A DNA stretch of 64,000 bases from M1-B18 sp048264125. Lineage in GTDB: Bacteria > Bacillota > Clostridia > Peptostreptococcales > Natronincolaceae. This document shows positions 24,893-32,469 of the stretch, piece after piece; position 1 is the stretch's first letter, and every line of letters starts with the position of its first letter. The notes beneath the pieces are model-generated. The model was not told the origin of the DNA. It did not search any database and saw nothing but the letters and a program-made list of their open reading frames with translations. A program made the position numbers and the translations under genes. The stretch lies in assembly GCA_048264125.1 (NCBI GenBank), contig JBLXDM010000004.1, positions 124,001 through 188,000 of the forward strand, given 5' to 3'.

Positions 24893-26206
24893 TTACTCCC
24901 CGGCCTTTAGCTCAGACATATGCGCTACTATCCTTTTTTCATAGCCCAGCTCTGTAGGCTTATAGTAAACCTTCCCCAGAAGCTCATCTGGAAGGTATTG
25001 CTGCTGCACATAGTGATTCTCATAATCATGGGCATACAAATAGCCCTTGCCATGACCAAAGCCCTTGGAGTAGCTGGAATCCCTTAAATGAAGGGGAACG
25101 GTGGATTTAGTTTTTTCAATATCCTGTAGAGCAGCTCCAATTCCAAGATAGGCGGCATTGCTCTTCGGAGCCGTTGCAAGATAGGTGGTGGCCTGGGCCA
25201 GATTAATCCTTGCCTCCGGCATGCCTATTATTTGAACAGCCTGATGGGCAGCCATTGCCACCAGCAGCGCCTGAGGGTCTGCGTTTCCCACATCCTCGGA
25301 AGCAGATATTATGAGTCTTCTACCTATAAATTCCGGGTCCTCACCCCCATATAGCATCTTCGCCAGATAATGAAGGGCGGCATCGGGGTCACTGCCCCTT
25401 ATGCTTTTGATAAAGGCAGATATCACATCATAATGCTGATCTCCATTTTTATCATACTGCAATGCTCTCTTTTGTATCGACTCCTGAGCAACCTCCATAT
25501 CAATTACAACTCTAAGCTCCTTGTTGGGCGGGGTGCTGAGGACTGCTACCTCTAATGCATTATAGGCCCTTCTAACATCTCCATTGGCTATGCCGGCAAT
25601 ATGCTGCAGTGCTTCTGAATGAGCCTCCACCGACATATTTCCAAAGCCCCTTTCCTTATCAGAAATAGCCCTTGCTAATAGTTCTATAATTGTATCCACA
25701 GTTAAAAGCTCCAGCTTTAAGACGGTGGTACGGGATATTAATGCAGCATTCACCTGGTAATAGGGGTTTTCTGTGGTGGCTCCAATAAGAGTCAAAAGCC
25801 CCCGCTCAACATGAGGCAGCAAAGCATCCTGCTGATTTTTAGAAAATCTATGTATCTCATCGATAAACAATATGCTTCTTTTCTGATACATGCCTAAAAG
25901 CTGCTCTGCCTTCTCTACCACCTCTCTAATTTCCTTTACACCGGAGGTAACAGCATTCATCTGAAAAAACTCAGCCTCTATCTCCTTGGCTATTGCCTTC
26001 CCTATTGTTGTCTTACCTGTCCCCGGTGGCCCATATAGGATTACCGAGGGCAATCTTCTGGCCTTGATACAGCGGTTCAAGAATTTGTCCTTGCCTAATA
26101 TTTGCTCCTGACCCAATATCTCTGCTATCGTCCTTGGCCTCATCCTTTCAGCCAGGGGCGCTTGAAGAGAAAGGGTCTCCTCCTTTGCTAAATCAAATAA
26201 ATCCAT
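24893..26206 (-). CDS. rarA: Replication-associated recombination protein A
   Basis: A 437-residue AAA+ ATPase (also called MgsA) acting at stalled replication forks. Walker A is GPPGTGKTT (59-67), Walker B IDEIHRF, sensor 1 GATTENP. The C-terminal tetramerisation part contains IKSIRGSDPDAALHYLA and GRRLIISASEDVGNADP, both family fingerprints, and ends with the KPTELGYE region. It is 9 bp after the threonine aldolase gene and probably co-transcribed with it. Confidence 0.95.
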   Translation of the reverse strand: MDLFDLAKEETLSLQAPLAERMRPRTIAEILGQEQILGKDKFLNRCIKARRLPSVILYGPPGTGKTTIGKAIAKEIEAEFFQMNAVTSGVKEIREVVEKAEQLLGMYQKRSILFIDEIHRFSKNQQDALLPHVERGLLTLIGATTENPYYQVNAALISRTTVLKLELLTVDTIIELLARAISDKERGFGNMSVEAHSEALQHIAGIANGDVRRAYNALEVAVLSTPPNKELRVVIDMEVAQESIQKRALQYDKNGDQHYDVISAFIKSIRGSDPDAALHYLAKMLYGGEDPEFIGRRLIISASEDVGNADPQALLVAMAAHQAVQIIGMPEARINLAQATTYLATAPKSNAAYLGIGAALQDIEKTKSTVPLHLRDSSYSKGFGHGKGYLYAHDYENHYVQQQYLPDELLGKVYYKPTELGYEKRIVAHMSELKAGE

Positions 26207-26215
26207 TTTTTCACC

Positions 26216-27247
26216 CTATTCACAAATTTGTTTTATTATTTTCACTGCTTCCAATATATCCTCTCGGCTTACCCCGTTATGGGTGACAAAGCGTATTACT
26301 CTGCTATTTCTTCCATTTACTAAAATGCCTCTGTCCTTCAGCTGGTTGACCATATGGGGGATGCTGATTCCTGTATTGTAAAAGTCTACATTTATGATAT
26401 TGGTATGTACTGTTGATAAATCAACCTCTAGGCCCTCTATTCCATTTAGCTGCTCAGCCAAAAACCTTGCATTGTCATGGTCCTCTTTTAGTCTTTTTGT
26501 CTGCTCCTCCAATGCCACTATCCCTGCAGCAGCGATAACACCGGCCTGACGCATACCGCCCCCCAGCATCTTCCTAAGCCTTCGAGCCTTCTTTATAAAT
26601 TCTACATCTCCCGCCAGCATACTTCCTACCGGGGCACAGAGGCCCTTTGACAGACAGAACATCACGGAATCTACATATTTTGCTATATCCCTTACATTTA
26701 CCCCCAATGCCTCGGCAGCATTGAATATTCTTGCACCATCCAAATGCAAAGGTATCTTTTCCTCCTTAGCAAGCCAGTAGATAGCCTCCATTTTATCCAG
26801 CGGTATTACTGCGCCACCGGACATATTATGGGTGTTTTCCTGGCAAATTAAGCCGGTTTCCGGAAAATGAATATTCTCCACACGGATTGCCTCCTGTACA
26901 TCCTCCACCTCTAGGGCTCCATTGTCCCCCTTCAGCGGTCTGGCCTGTACCCCTGCTAAACGGGCAATGCCTGCTACCTCATATAGGTATATATGGCTGC
27001 TTTCCTCCAGTATTATCTCCTGACCGGGTGTGGTGTGGGCCATAACCGCTATCAGATTACCCATGGTGCCGGAGGGTACAAAAAGGGCTGCTTCCTTTCC
27101 AATTATAGCTGCCGCCGTAGCCTCTAATCTATTGACAGTTTCATCGTCTCCATATACATCATCTCCCAAAGGCGCCCTAACCATTTCCTCCAGCATTTTT
27201 TCTGTAGGCAAAGTGACGGTATCACTTCTTAGGTCTATTATCTTCAT
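26216..27247 (-). CDS. ltaE: Low-specificity L-threonine aldolase
   Basis: PLP enzyme cleaving threonine or allo-threonine to glycine and acetaldehyde. At 343 residues it matches the family. Key features: DLRSDTVTLPTEKM at the start, GDDVYGDDETVN, LHLDGARIFNA (Asp and Arg for PLP), and Lys201 in FCLSKGLCAPVGS as the PLP lysine. In this amino-acid fermenter it could feed glycine metabolism together with glyA further along the window. Confidence 0.93.
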   Translation of the reverse strand: MKIIDLRSDTVTLPTEKMLEEMVRAPLGDDVYGDDETVNRLEATAAAIIGKEAALFVPSGTMGNLIAVMAHTTPGQEIILEESSHIYLYEVAGIARLAGVQARPLKGDNGALEVEDVQEAIRVENIHFPETGLICQENTHNMSGGAVIPLDKMEAIYWLAKEEKIPLHLDGARIFNAAEALGVNVRDIAKYVDSVMFCLSKGLCAPVGSMLAGDVEFIKKARRLRKMLGGGMRQAGVIAAAGIVALEEQTKRLKEDHDNARFLAEQLNGIEGLEVDLSTVHTNIINVDFYNTGISIPHMVNQLKDRGILVNGRNSRVIRFVTHNGVSREDILEAVKIIKQICE

Positions 27248-27327
27248 CCTTAATTTCCTCCTATTGCCATATATTATAAATATTATTATAAACCATTTGG
27301 CTTAAAACATAAAGAATTTGAAAAAAA

Positions 27328-27358
27328 GAAGGACCGTTGCTCAAGCAACGACCCTTCT
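27328..27358 (-). terminator. Terminator of the 306-aa coat-like gene
   Basis: Minus strand AGAAGG.TCGTTGC - TTGA - GCAACG..CCTTCT followed by TTTTTTT, 13 nt past the stop codon. Confidence 0.9.
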
Positions 27359-27370
27359 GACTTTAAAATA

Positions 27371-28291
27371 TTAGCAGTGATCAATTGGATCTATAAAGGG
27401 CTCATTGATTTGTGGTGCAAATAATGCTGGGAAGTTATCTCCACAAATAGGTCTTACCCTTGCCTCCTGCTCACAGAAGCCTGTGCTTAGGACACAAAGC
27501 TGAGCGGGTAGCTTGATTTTCTTTTCACATGTAAGGCATAATGCAATGATTAGGTTAACAAAAATTTCTCCGTTATTTGGGTTGAAGTTAATATCTCTGT
27601 TTATGCTTTGAGTTGCCAATCTTGAGATAAAGGAGATATTACAGAACTCAACAAACTGTGGCAGGAAGGCTCCTTCATATACTGAAGGCATGCAAAGCTC
27701 GAAGAAGTTTGTCAATACCTGATTAATAGGTGCTCTACCTCTGATGGTGGCAAACTGTACATTTCCTAATGCATCGATGTATTCAATGTCTATTTCTACC
27801 AATACTGAACCGGTTACTATGATTTCCTGTGAACCAAATATTGGTGTTCCTCTTCCGACTTCATCACATTCTGTAGTATCTGTGTAAATTAAATATTGCA
27901 GTAGTCCTGCAGGTCCGGGAACAGTTACCGGGCAGCCCTTTTCATCGGTTACGAATTGTGCGCCTGAAAGCTGAGTCTTGGGTGTAACTGCTAGGTTTTT
28001 GGGGTCATTTATATTGCTTGGGTTGAAATACTTCTTTGTTCTGATGTCCAAAACCCTTACTATACGAGATTTTGGTCCGCATCTTGATGCCGCCAGAGTC
28101 CCGAATGGAACCTTTGAAGCTGGTTGAATACCTGACAAATTGAAGGTTACAGAATCGTAAACCTTATCAATAAATATACACTCTCCAACAACTTCACTTA
28201 AGTCCCCTTCAAAATAGCAACCTGTATTGGCAACACAGCAACGATCTTCTATACTTTGCGCTTCAACATCAGCTATAGGTCTGTGTGACAT
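27371..28291 (-). CDS. Putative spore-coat protein, distant relative of the 20-21 kb pair
   Basis: A 306-residue cysteine-rich protein with no signal peptide. GECIFIDKVYDSVTF (about residues 37-51) corresponds to the ECIIVDKVYAS segment of the proteins at 20043-21489, and its later KIKLPAQLCVLSTGFC matches their RVQLLIPAFGFC. Between them are strand-rich stretches (VLVEIDIEYIDALGNVQF). About 14 cysteines are spread along it. A sigma-K-like promoter (28353-28380) supports late mother-cell expression. The three proteins appear to form a small family of coat or exosporium components; this is inference, with no close named homolog recalled. Confidence 0.6.
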   Translation of the reverse strand: MSHRPIADVEAQSIEDRCCVANTGCYFEGDLSEVVGECIFIDKVYDSVTFNLSGIQPASKVPFGTLAASRCGPKSRIVRVLDIRTKKYFNPSNINDPKNLAVTPKTQLSGAQFVTDEKGCPVTVPGPAGLLQYLIYTDTTECDEVGRGTPIFGSQEIIVTGSVLVEIDIEYIDALGNVQFATIRGRAPINQVLTNFFELCMPSVYEGAFLPQFVEFCNISFISRLATQSINRDINFNPNNGEIFVNLIIALCLTCEKKIKLPAQLCVLSTGFCEQEARVRPICGDNFPALFAPQINEPFIDPIDHC

Positions 28292-28352
28292 TATATCATC
28301 TCCTCATTCTTATTTTTCAGTAAATGTAATATTACTTAAATATCACTTACTG

Positions 28353-28380
28353 TAAAATATGAAATAACCTTTCTTTAGGT
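28353..28380 (-). promoter_or_regulatory. Sigma-K-like sporulation promoter
   Basis: Minus strand AC (complement of 28379-28380), 17-bp spacer, CATATTTTA (complement of 28353-28361), fitting the sigma-K pattern AC-N16/17-CATANNNTA. It lies about 60 bp before the coat-like ATG at 28291. Both elements are short, so a chance match is possible. Confidence 0.5.
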
Positions 28381-28437
28381 GCTACTAATAAGTAATTTTT
28401 ATAAAGATTTTGCATATATTTTACTAGTGCCTTGACC

Positions 28438-28574
28438 ACTTTAATAACTAGGAGTAGCAGCGAGGAAAATTTTTTCAGGACAAGGCGGAGGAGGAAGCAA
28501 TATCAGGCTATATTGCGACTGACGACAACGCAGTCCTGAAGAAATTGTACCGTTGCTGAACTAAGAATTAAGGT
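28438..28574. repeat. 137-bp imperfect palindrome (MITE-like or structured RNA)
   Basis: The two halves of the element are imperfect complements: ACTTTAAT..CTAG..AGCAGCG..AATTT.TTCAGGAC on the left pairs with GTCCTGAA.AAATT..CGTTGCT..CTAAG.ATTAAGGT on the right. A nested GCAATAT / ATATTGC hairpin and GGCGGAGGAGGAAG lie in the centre. It occupies most of the 319-bp gap before the plus-strand propeller gene, and no reading frame was seen in it. It could be a miniature mobile element, an interspersed repeat, or a structured leader. Confidence 0.7.
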
Positions 28575-28609
28575 TGTTAAGGTATTAGAATCTTATAGGA
28601 TGTGATTAT

Positions 28610-29794
28610 ATGGGTTTAGTTGGAAAATACGAGTATGTATTGAAGGATTCCGGTGATAGAGTATATAATTTTTTCATCAATGAAAAGGAACAGCTGGAAT
28701 GCATTTACTCCAACAAAAGCAATCAATGGATAGATAAGACCATTATCTCAAACAAGGCCTGCCGTCATTTTGCAGCCACCATAGACAGCACAGATAAAAT
28801 ACATGCCCTTGTAATACATGGCAGTGGAGAAATCAATTATTATTATCTTGAGGATAAGCTATGGCGCAGTCAGAAGCTTGCCATGATAAACAAAAGCAAT
28901 GAAAATGCCTACTATCCCAATATAGCCATTACAAAAAGTCAGCTGCATTTTTTCTATCTATATCAGAGCATCAGCTCAAAGAGCACCTGCAAAATACAGC
29001 ATATAACAAAGCATAAGGACCAATTACGTCATCAGACTGTTGAGTCTATCTCCTTCAACAAATACATAAACCCCTTTAAGCTCCTGAAGCACGAGGAAAA
29101 TCTTTATCTCCTCTTTGCCTCTTATAATTCAATTTGTGAGGAATTTTATTTAACACGGCTTCAGCAGGAGGATATGAGCTGGGAGTTTTCAAGAAGGCTG
29201 ACGGATATTACCGAAAGGAAAATATATTTGGACGGTCTTATAGACATTTATGGTGTTCTACATCTCACCTGGAGCATGCTGGAGGAGGATGGCCTGACGG
29301 TAAAATATCAGCAGCATACTTTGTCGAAGCTGCCTAAGGCAAAGCTATTGGATAAAGTAAATGGAGAGATGGCAAAAACAGTTGACGAGATAGGTGAGCT
29401 AATGCTGGAGGAGGAAATGGCTGTCAATGACAGACCTGATTCAGAGACTGCTGCTCCAATAAAGATATCCGATCATCAAAATTGCTCCTTTCCATATTTG
29501 ATTAGCTTTAACAAAATCCTCTGGATAGTTTGGTTCCAATTCAATAGCCTAGTGTCCTGCTATTCTAGCGACAACGGCAAAACCTGGTCCACCCCTAATC
29601 TGATATCCAAAACTAAGCTTATGAGCTTCAAACGATATCGATTTGCTTCTAACTCTAAATTGGATATGGTCCTAATAAAATGTGATTACCTCTTTGGTAC
29701 CCTCTATCCAAATATTCAATTTATTGGCTTTGGAGGTGATGTTAATGATGACATATCAAAAAATACTCAACAATCTTCCACCGAAGGAAAATAA
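28610..29794 (+). CDS. Asp-box beta-propeller protein (second paralog)
   Basis: A 394-residue relative of the 21656-23359 product, lacking its coiled coil. It has the same blade pattern (FAATIDSTDKIHALVIHG, LIDIYGVLHLTWSM) and a canonical Asp box SSDNGKTWSTP near residues 320-330. No signal peptide or membrane helix. Its end (STEGK) overlaps the start of a coiled-coil gene in another frame, which begins right after a GGAGGTG ribosome site. So the two-domain protein at 21.6 kb appears here as two coupled genes. Binding or structural role inferred; no sialidase active site recognised. Confidence 0.7.
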   Translation: MGLVGKYEYVLKDSGDRVYNFFINEKEQLECIYSNKSNQWIDKTIISNKACRHFAATIDSTDKIHALVIHGSGEINYYYLEDKLWRSQKLAMINKSNENAYYPNIAITKSQLHFFYLYQSISSKSTCKIQHITKHKDQLRHQTVESISFNKYINPFKLLKHEENLYLLFASYNSICEEFYLTRLQQEDMSWEFSRRLTDITERKIYLDGLIDIYGVLHLTWSMLEEDGLTVKYQQHTLSKLPKAKLLDKVNGEMAKTVDEIGELMLEEEMAVNDRPDSETAAPIKISDHQNCSFPYLISFNKILWIVWFQFNSLVSCYSSDNGKTWSTPNLISKTKLMSFKRYRFASNSKLDMVLIKCDYLFGTLYPNIQFIGFGGDVNDDISKNTQQSSTEGK

Positions 29795-30158
29795 TAAAGG
29801 CCAAAATATTAGCAAGGAGCATTCTGAGCACATGAATGTGGAGAAGGAGCAGCTGGCGAGAAGCGTTACAGAGCTAAGGAGTAATTTAGGCTATGCAGAG
29901 CAGGAGCTCCTAAGCAAGGAGCATGAGATCATGCAGCTTAACAACAAATTGCTTCATATGGAGGCAAGACTGCAACGCTATGAGTACCTGACCGGCGAGC
30001 TGGATCAGGTGGAAAACCTTGATGATAGAATAAAGAGTCTGAATACTGAGTTAGAGGGTCTCAAAAAGGAGAATGATACTCTGACGAAGAGTGTTACGCA
30101 ATACAAAAGCCATGTCCAGACGCTATACTTAATACTGGTGGTGTCCGTAATTATGTAG
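29745..30158 (+). CDS. Coiled-coil protein with hydrophobic C terminus
   Basis: A 137-residue protein whose frame overlaps the preceding propeller gene. I chose an ATG at 29745 (the next, 29748, is equally possible); GGAGGTG lies 6-9 nt before them. From about residue 25 to 120 it is continuous heptad coiled coil (LRSNLGYAEQELLSKEHEIM, LDDRIKSLNTELEGLKKEND). It ends in a short hydrophobic stretch (TLYLILVVSVIM) that could anchor it in a membrane or pack against a partner. Translational coupling suggests it partners with the propeller. Function unknown. Confidence 0.65.
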   Translation: MMTYQKILNNLPPKENNKGQNISKEHSEHMNVEKEQLARSVTELRSNLGYAEQELLSKEHEIMQLNNKLLHMEARLQRYEYLTGELDQVENLDDRIKSLNTELEGLKKENDTLTKSVTQYKSHVQTLYLILVVSVIM

Positions 30159-30204
30159 GCACATACTTAAGCTTAATGTCATAGGTGGGTTATTTAAAAT
30201 AAGC

Positions 30205-30239
30205 AAGGCCTCGAGGCTGTTATTCAGCATCGAGGCCTT
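30205..30239. terminator. Convergent stem-loop, possible bidirectional terminator
   Basis: AAGGCCTCGA and TCGAGGCCTT arms around a 15-nt loop between convergent genes ending at 30158 and 30245; T run weak. Confidence 0.6.
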
Positions 30240-30244
30240 AGGCA

Positions 30245-31342
30245 TTAGCTGCCGTTGATTAAGCTTCTGTACCATTTTATTTCTATAGCGGAAGTGGTCT
30301 TAAGCATAGACTCCAAGGCCTTCAGCTCCTCCGGTAGGCATATTACCGTAGTACCTTCCTCCCCTTCTGCTGCCGCCTTTGTCAACGCATCTATATAGAT
30401 TTCCTCCAGAATCCTTGGATCATAAACGCCTATGGGCTTTACCAATATATTAAGCCTTAGCTCTGCAGACCCATTGGATAATAGCCTTTCCTTTATCAGA
30501 ATATAGCTTATAGCCTCACTAGCCTGTAGCTGCAGGCTGATTTTTTCAGCTTCCATTTCGGATTTTTTTTTCTTCCAGCCCTTGACGAGAAGCCCTAACG
30601 GTAAAATGCGCTCCGTCAATATGTACTCCTGCAATAGCCCCTCCTTCAGTTCTATTGCCTCCTCTGTAGCTTTTCTACTATTTTCTACCTCCTGCCGATC
30701 CTTTAACATTCCCTTCATAAGCCATGAGGTAGAAAAGCTATGGAAGCCCATTTCCTTAAGCTGCTGCTCCGGTATATTTGTAGCGGTATTTGAAATATCA
30801 ACATTTAAAGCCTTTTCCTGCTTGGCAATTGCCTGTATATATCCAGCCAAATAGGCTAGATTTTTCTTTGTTTGCAGGCCTTTCTCTAAGTACAGGCCAT
30901 ATATGTGCAGATATTCCCCATAGGGCATAGGCTCCTGCTGAGGCAAAATTCCAAGCATGCCAACAGGCTTTTTCCTACTGACAATTAAATAAAAGAGCCT
31001 TTCCTCCAGCCATTCCCTTTCCCTAAATAAAGCAATCCTATCCTCCAGCTCCTGTGGTAAAGTAATAGACTGCTGCATAAGTGCCTGATAGGAATATACC
31101 AAAATCCTGTTGCTTTTATCCTCCGTCTCCAGCTCCTCTGGTCTTAAAGCCTCCACCCTTTTTATCGTATTTTGTAGCTCCTTTATGATGAGCTTTTTAG
31201 CAGCCTGAAGCCCCTTACCCTTTATGCCTTCATTCATCTTTAATTCAATATACTGCTGCAAATTGTAGCCCTGCTCCTGAGCTTCCTTAAGCAAATCAGA
31301 ATACTGGTCCTCCGAAACCTCTATTTCAATTTTTCTACCCAT
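30245..31342 (-). CDS. Predicted ribbon-helix-helix plus GNAT-like fusion protein
   Basis: A 365-residue cytoplasmic protein. Residues 1-40 (GRKIEIEVSEDQYSDLLKEA then LQQYIELKMNEG) look like a ribbon-helix-helix DNA-binding unit. About residues 125-215 resemble a degenerate GNAT acetyltransferase: FYLIVSRKKPVGMLGIL, LHIYGLYLEKGLQTKKNLAY where acetyl-CoA would bind, and EQQLKEMGFHSFSTSWLMKG as the last GNAT strand. The C-terminal 130 residues are unassigned. The canonical Q/RxxGxG/A loop is not clear, so it may be a pseudoenzyme. Strong GGAGGG ribosome site. Domain calls are by eye; confidence in the CDS is high, in the function low. Confidence 0.55.
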   Translation of the reverse strand: MGRKIEIEVSEDQYSDLLKEAQEQGYNLQQYIELKMNEGIKGKGLQAAKKLIIKELQNTIKRVEALRPEELETEDKSNRILVYSYQALMQQSITLPQELEDRIALFREREWLEERLFYLIVSRKKPVGMLGILPQQEPMPYGEYLHIYGLYLEKGLQTKKNLAYLAGYIQAIAKQEKALNVDISNTATNIPEQQLKEMGFHSFSTSWLMKGMLKDRQEVENSRKATEEAIELKEGLLQEYILTERILPLGLLVKGWKKKKSEMEAEKISLQLQASEAISYILIKERLLSNGSAELRLNILVKPIGVYDPRILEEIYIDALTKAAAEGEEGTTVICLPEELKALESMLKTTSAIEIKWYRSLINGS

Positions 31343-31394
31343 ACTCTCCCTCCTTCCCTACATTAGTATTTGGAAGCAGGGGGTTTTATGCTAT

Positions 31395-31436
31395 AAAAAG
31401 CTACAACCCTTGCATGGAGAAGGGTTGTAGCTTTTT
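31395..31436. terminator. Terminator of the duplicated-domain membrane protein gene
   Basis: AAAAAGCTACAACCCTT - 8-nt loop - AAGGGTTGTAGCTTTTT, a perfect 17-bp stem just past the stop at 31448. Confidence 0.92.
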
Positions 31437-31447
31437 TTAGTTATATT

Positions 31448-32311
31448 CTATTTTCTTTTGAAGACCAATAATCCACCTGCTAATAATGTAACAGCTCCCA
31501 ACCCATACAGAAGGGGCGCTTTTGATGACTCAGGCTCTGAGTCATCCTCATTGGCATCCATTGTTGTAAAAACTATGTCTTCTCCTGCTTCTGCTGCCAG
31601 TTGATTGTATTCCATCTCAGCTTCCGGTACCTCAACCACCTTTACATTATCCTTCCCTATGAGCTCATATATGACATCGGCGTTAGCTTCATTATATGGA
31701 TAAATGCCCACCTCCAGATAATCCTCGTTTGGAAGGGTTTTATATATGTTAAAGCCCTTATCGGTAAAGAAAGCTCCATTGTCCTTGCGCATATATTCAT
31801 CAAGGTCAATTTGGATATTCATAATATCTTCGCTGTAGCCCAGCTCTTCAGGCTCAGTTAATAATGGAAGGTCCCTGGCCATCATCGGCATAATTGATGC
31901 CTCCACTCCTTCAACTATTTTAATATTTTCTTCCTTCAGCAGATTACTAATATGCTTTGAGTTTTCCTTGCTATAGGGAGAGATTCCGATTTCTACATGG
32001 CCTTCTAATTCAACCGTATGGGTAACTCGAATACCCAGCTTTGATATCTCTTGGGTATAATCCTCAAAGAGCTTTTTGTCAATATCCTTTTGCAGCTGAG
32101 ATCTGCTGTCCACCATGTAAGAAACCGCGGCATCAGGGGCCTCAGTCGGTGCCTGACCGGGCACAGAGGTTTCCTGTACATAGGGCCTACTGCCGGGATC
32201 ATATCCTTGCGAGCCCCCACCGCTTGCATTTCCGGTGGCTAATGCAGCCCCAGTTGACATAAGGGTTAAGCAAACTCCAAAGGTTAAAGCCTTAGCATAT
32301 CTTAATTTCAT
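31448..32311 (-). CDS. Secreted membrane-anchored protein with duplicated domain
   Basis: A 287-residue exported protein. Residues 1-25 are a signal peptide (ALTFGVCLTLMSTGAALA). Two copies of a small domain follow: one near residues 80-140 (HVEIGISPYSKENSKHISNL ... NIKIVEGVEA) and one near 180-235 (YLEVGIYPYNEANADVIYEL ... NVKVVEVPEA). The end is acidic (DANEDDSEPESS), then a hydrophobic helix (LLYGLGAVTLLAGGLLVF) and KRK. This is the topology of a sortase substrate, but no LPxTG-like motif is visible, so it is probably held by the helix. Function unknown. Confidence 0.8.
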   Translation of the reverse strand: MKLRYAKALTFGVCLTLMSTGAALATGNASGGGSQGYDPGSRPYVQETSVPGQAPTEAPDAAVSYMVDSRSQLQKDIDKKLFEDYTQEISKLGIRVTHTVELEGHVEIGISPYSKENSKHISNLLKEENIKIVEGVEASIMPMMARDLPLLTEPEELGYSEDIMNIQIDLDEYMRKDNGAFFTDKGFNIYKTLPNEDYLEVGIYPYNEANADVIYELIGKDNVKVVEVPEAEMEYNQLAAEAGEDIVFTTMDANEDDSEPESSKAPLLYGLGAVTLLAGGLLVFKRK

Positions 32312-32402
32312 AAATATTCCTCCTTGATTATCGTATAGTCAGTTAATTTTCTTTCTTGACTTGCTATACTAATTAGACGGAGGCTTTAGGATTAAGTTCC
32401 AT

Positions 32403-32469
32403 GGAACACAGGGGGACGGTTCTTGTGTGTCCCAATTAAAGACACACAAGAACCGTCCCCCTGTGTTCC
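32403..32469. repeat. Perfect 29-bp inverted repeat, copy 1 (GGGGACGGTTCTT family)
   Basis: The arm 32403-32431 (contains GGGGGACGGTTCTTGTGTGTC) is perfectly complementary to 32441-32469, with a 9-nt loop. The outer end overlaps the orr stop codon by one base. The copy at 42057-42125 shares GGGGACGGTTCTT.TGTGTC. It would fold into a strong RNA hairpin and may end the ornithine operon transcript. Its core resembles a repeat I recall from many clostridial genomes, sometimes near Y1/REP-type transposases, but no transposase is present here. Confidence 0.9.

Noticed and set aside
21656..29794. Propeller proteins as active sialidases
   Set aside because: Asp-box motifs are present, but I could not find the arginine triad or nucleophilic Tyr/Glu set, and there is no signal peptide.
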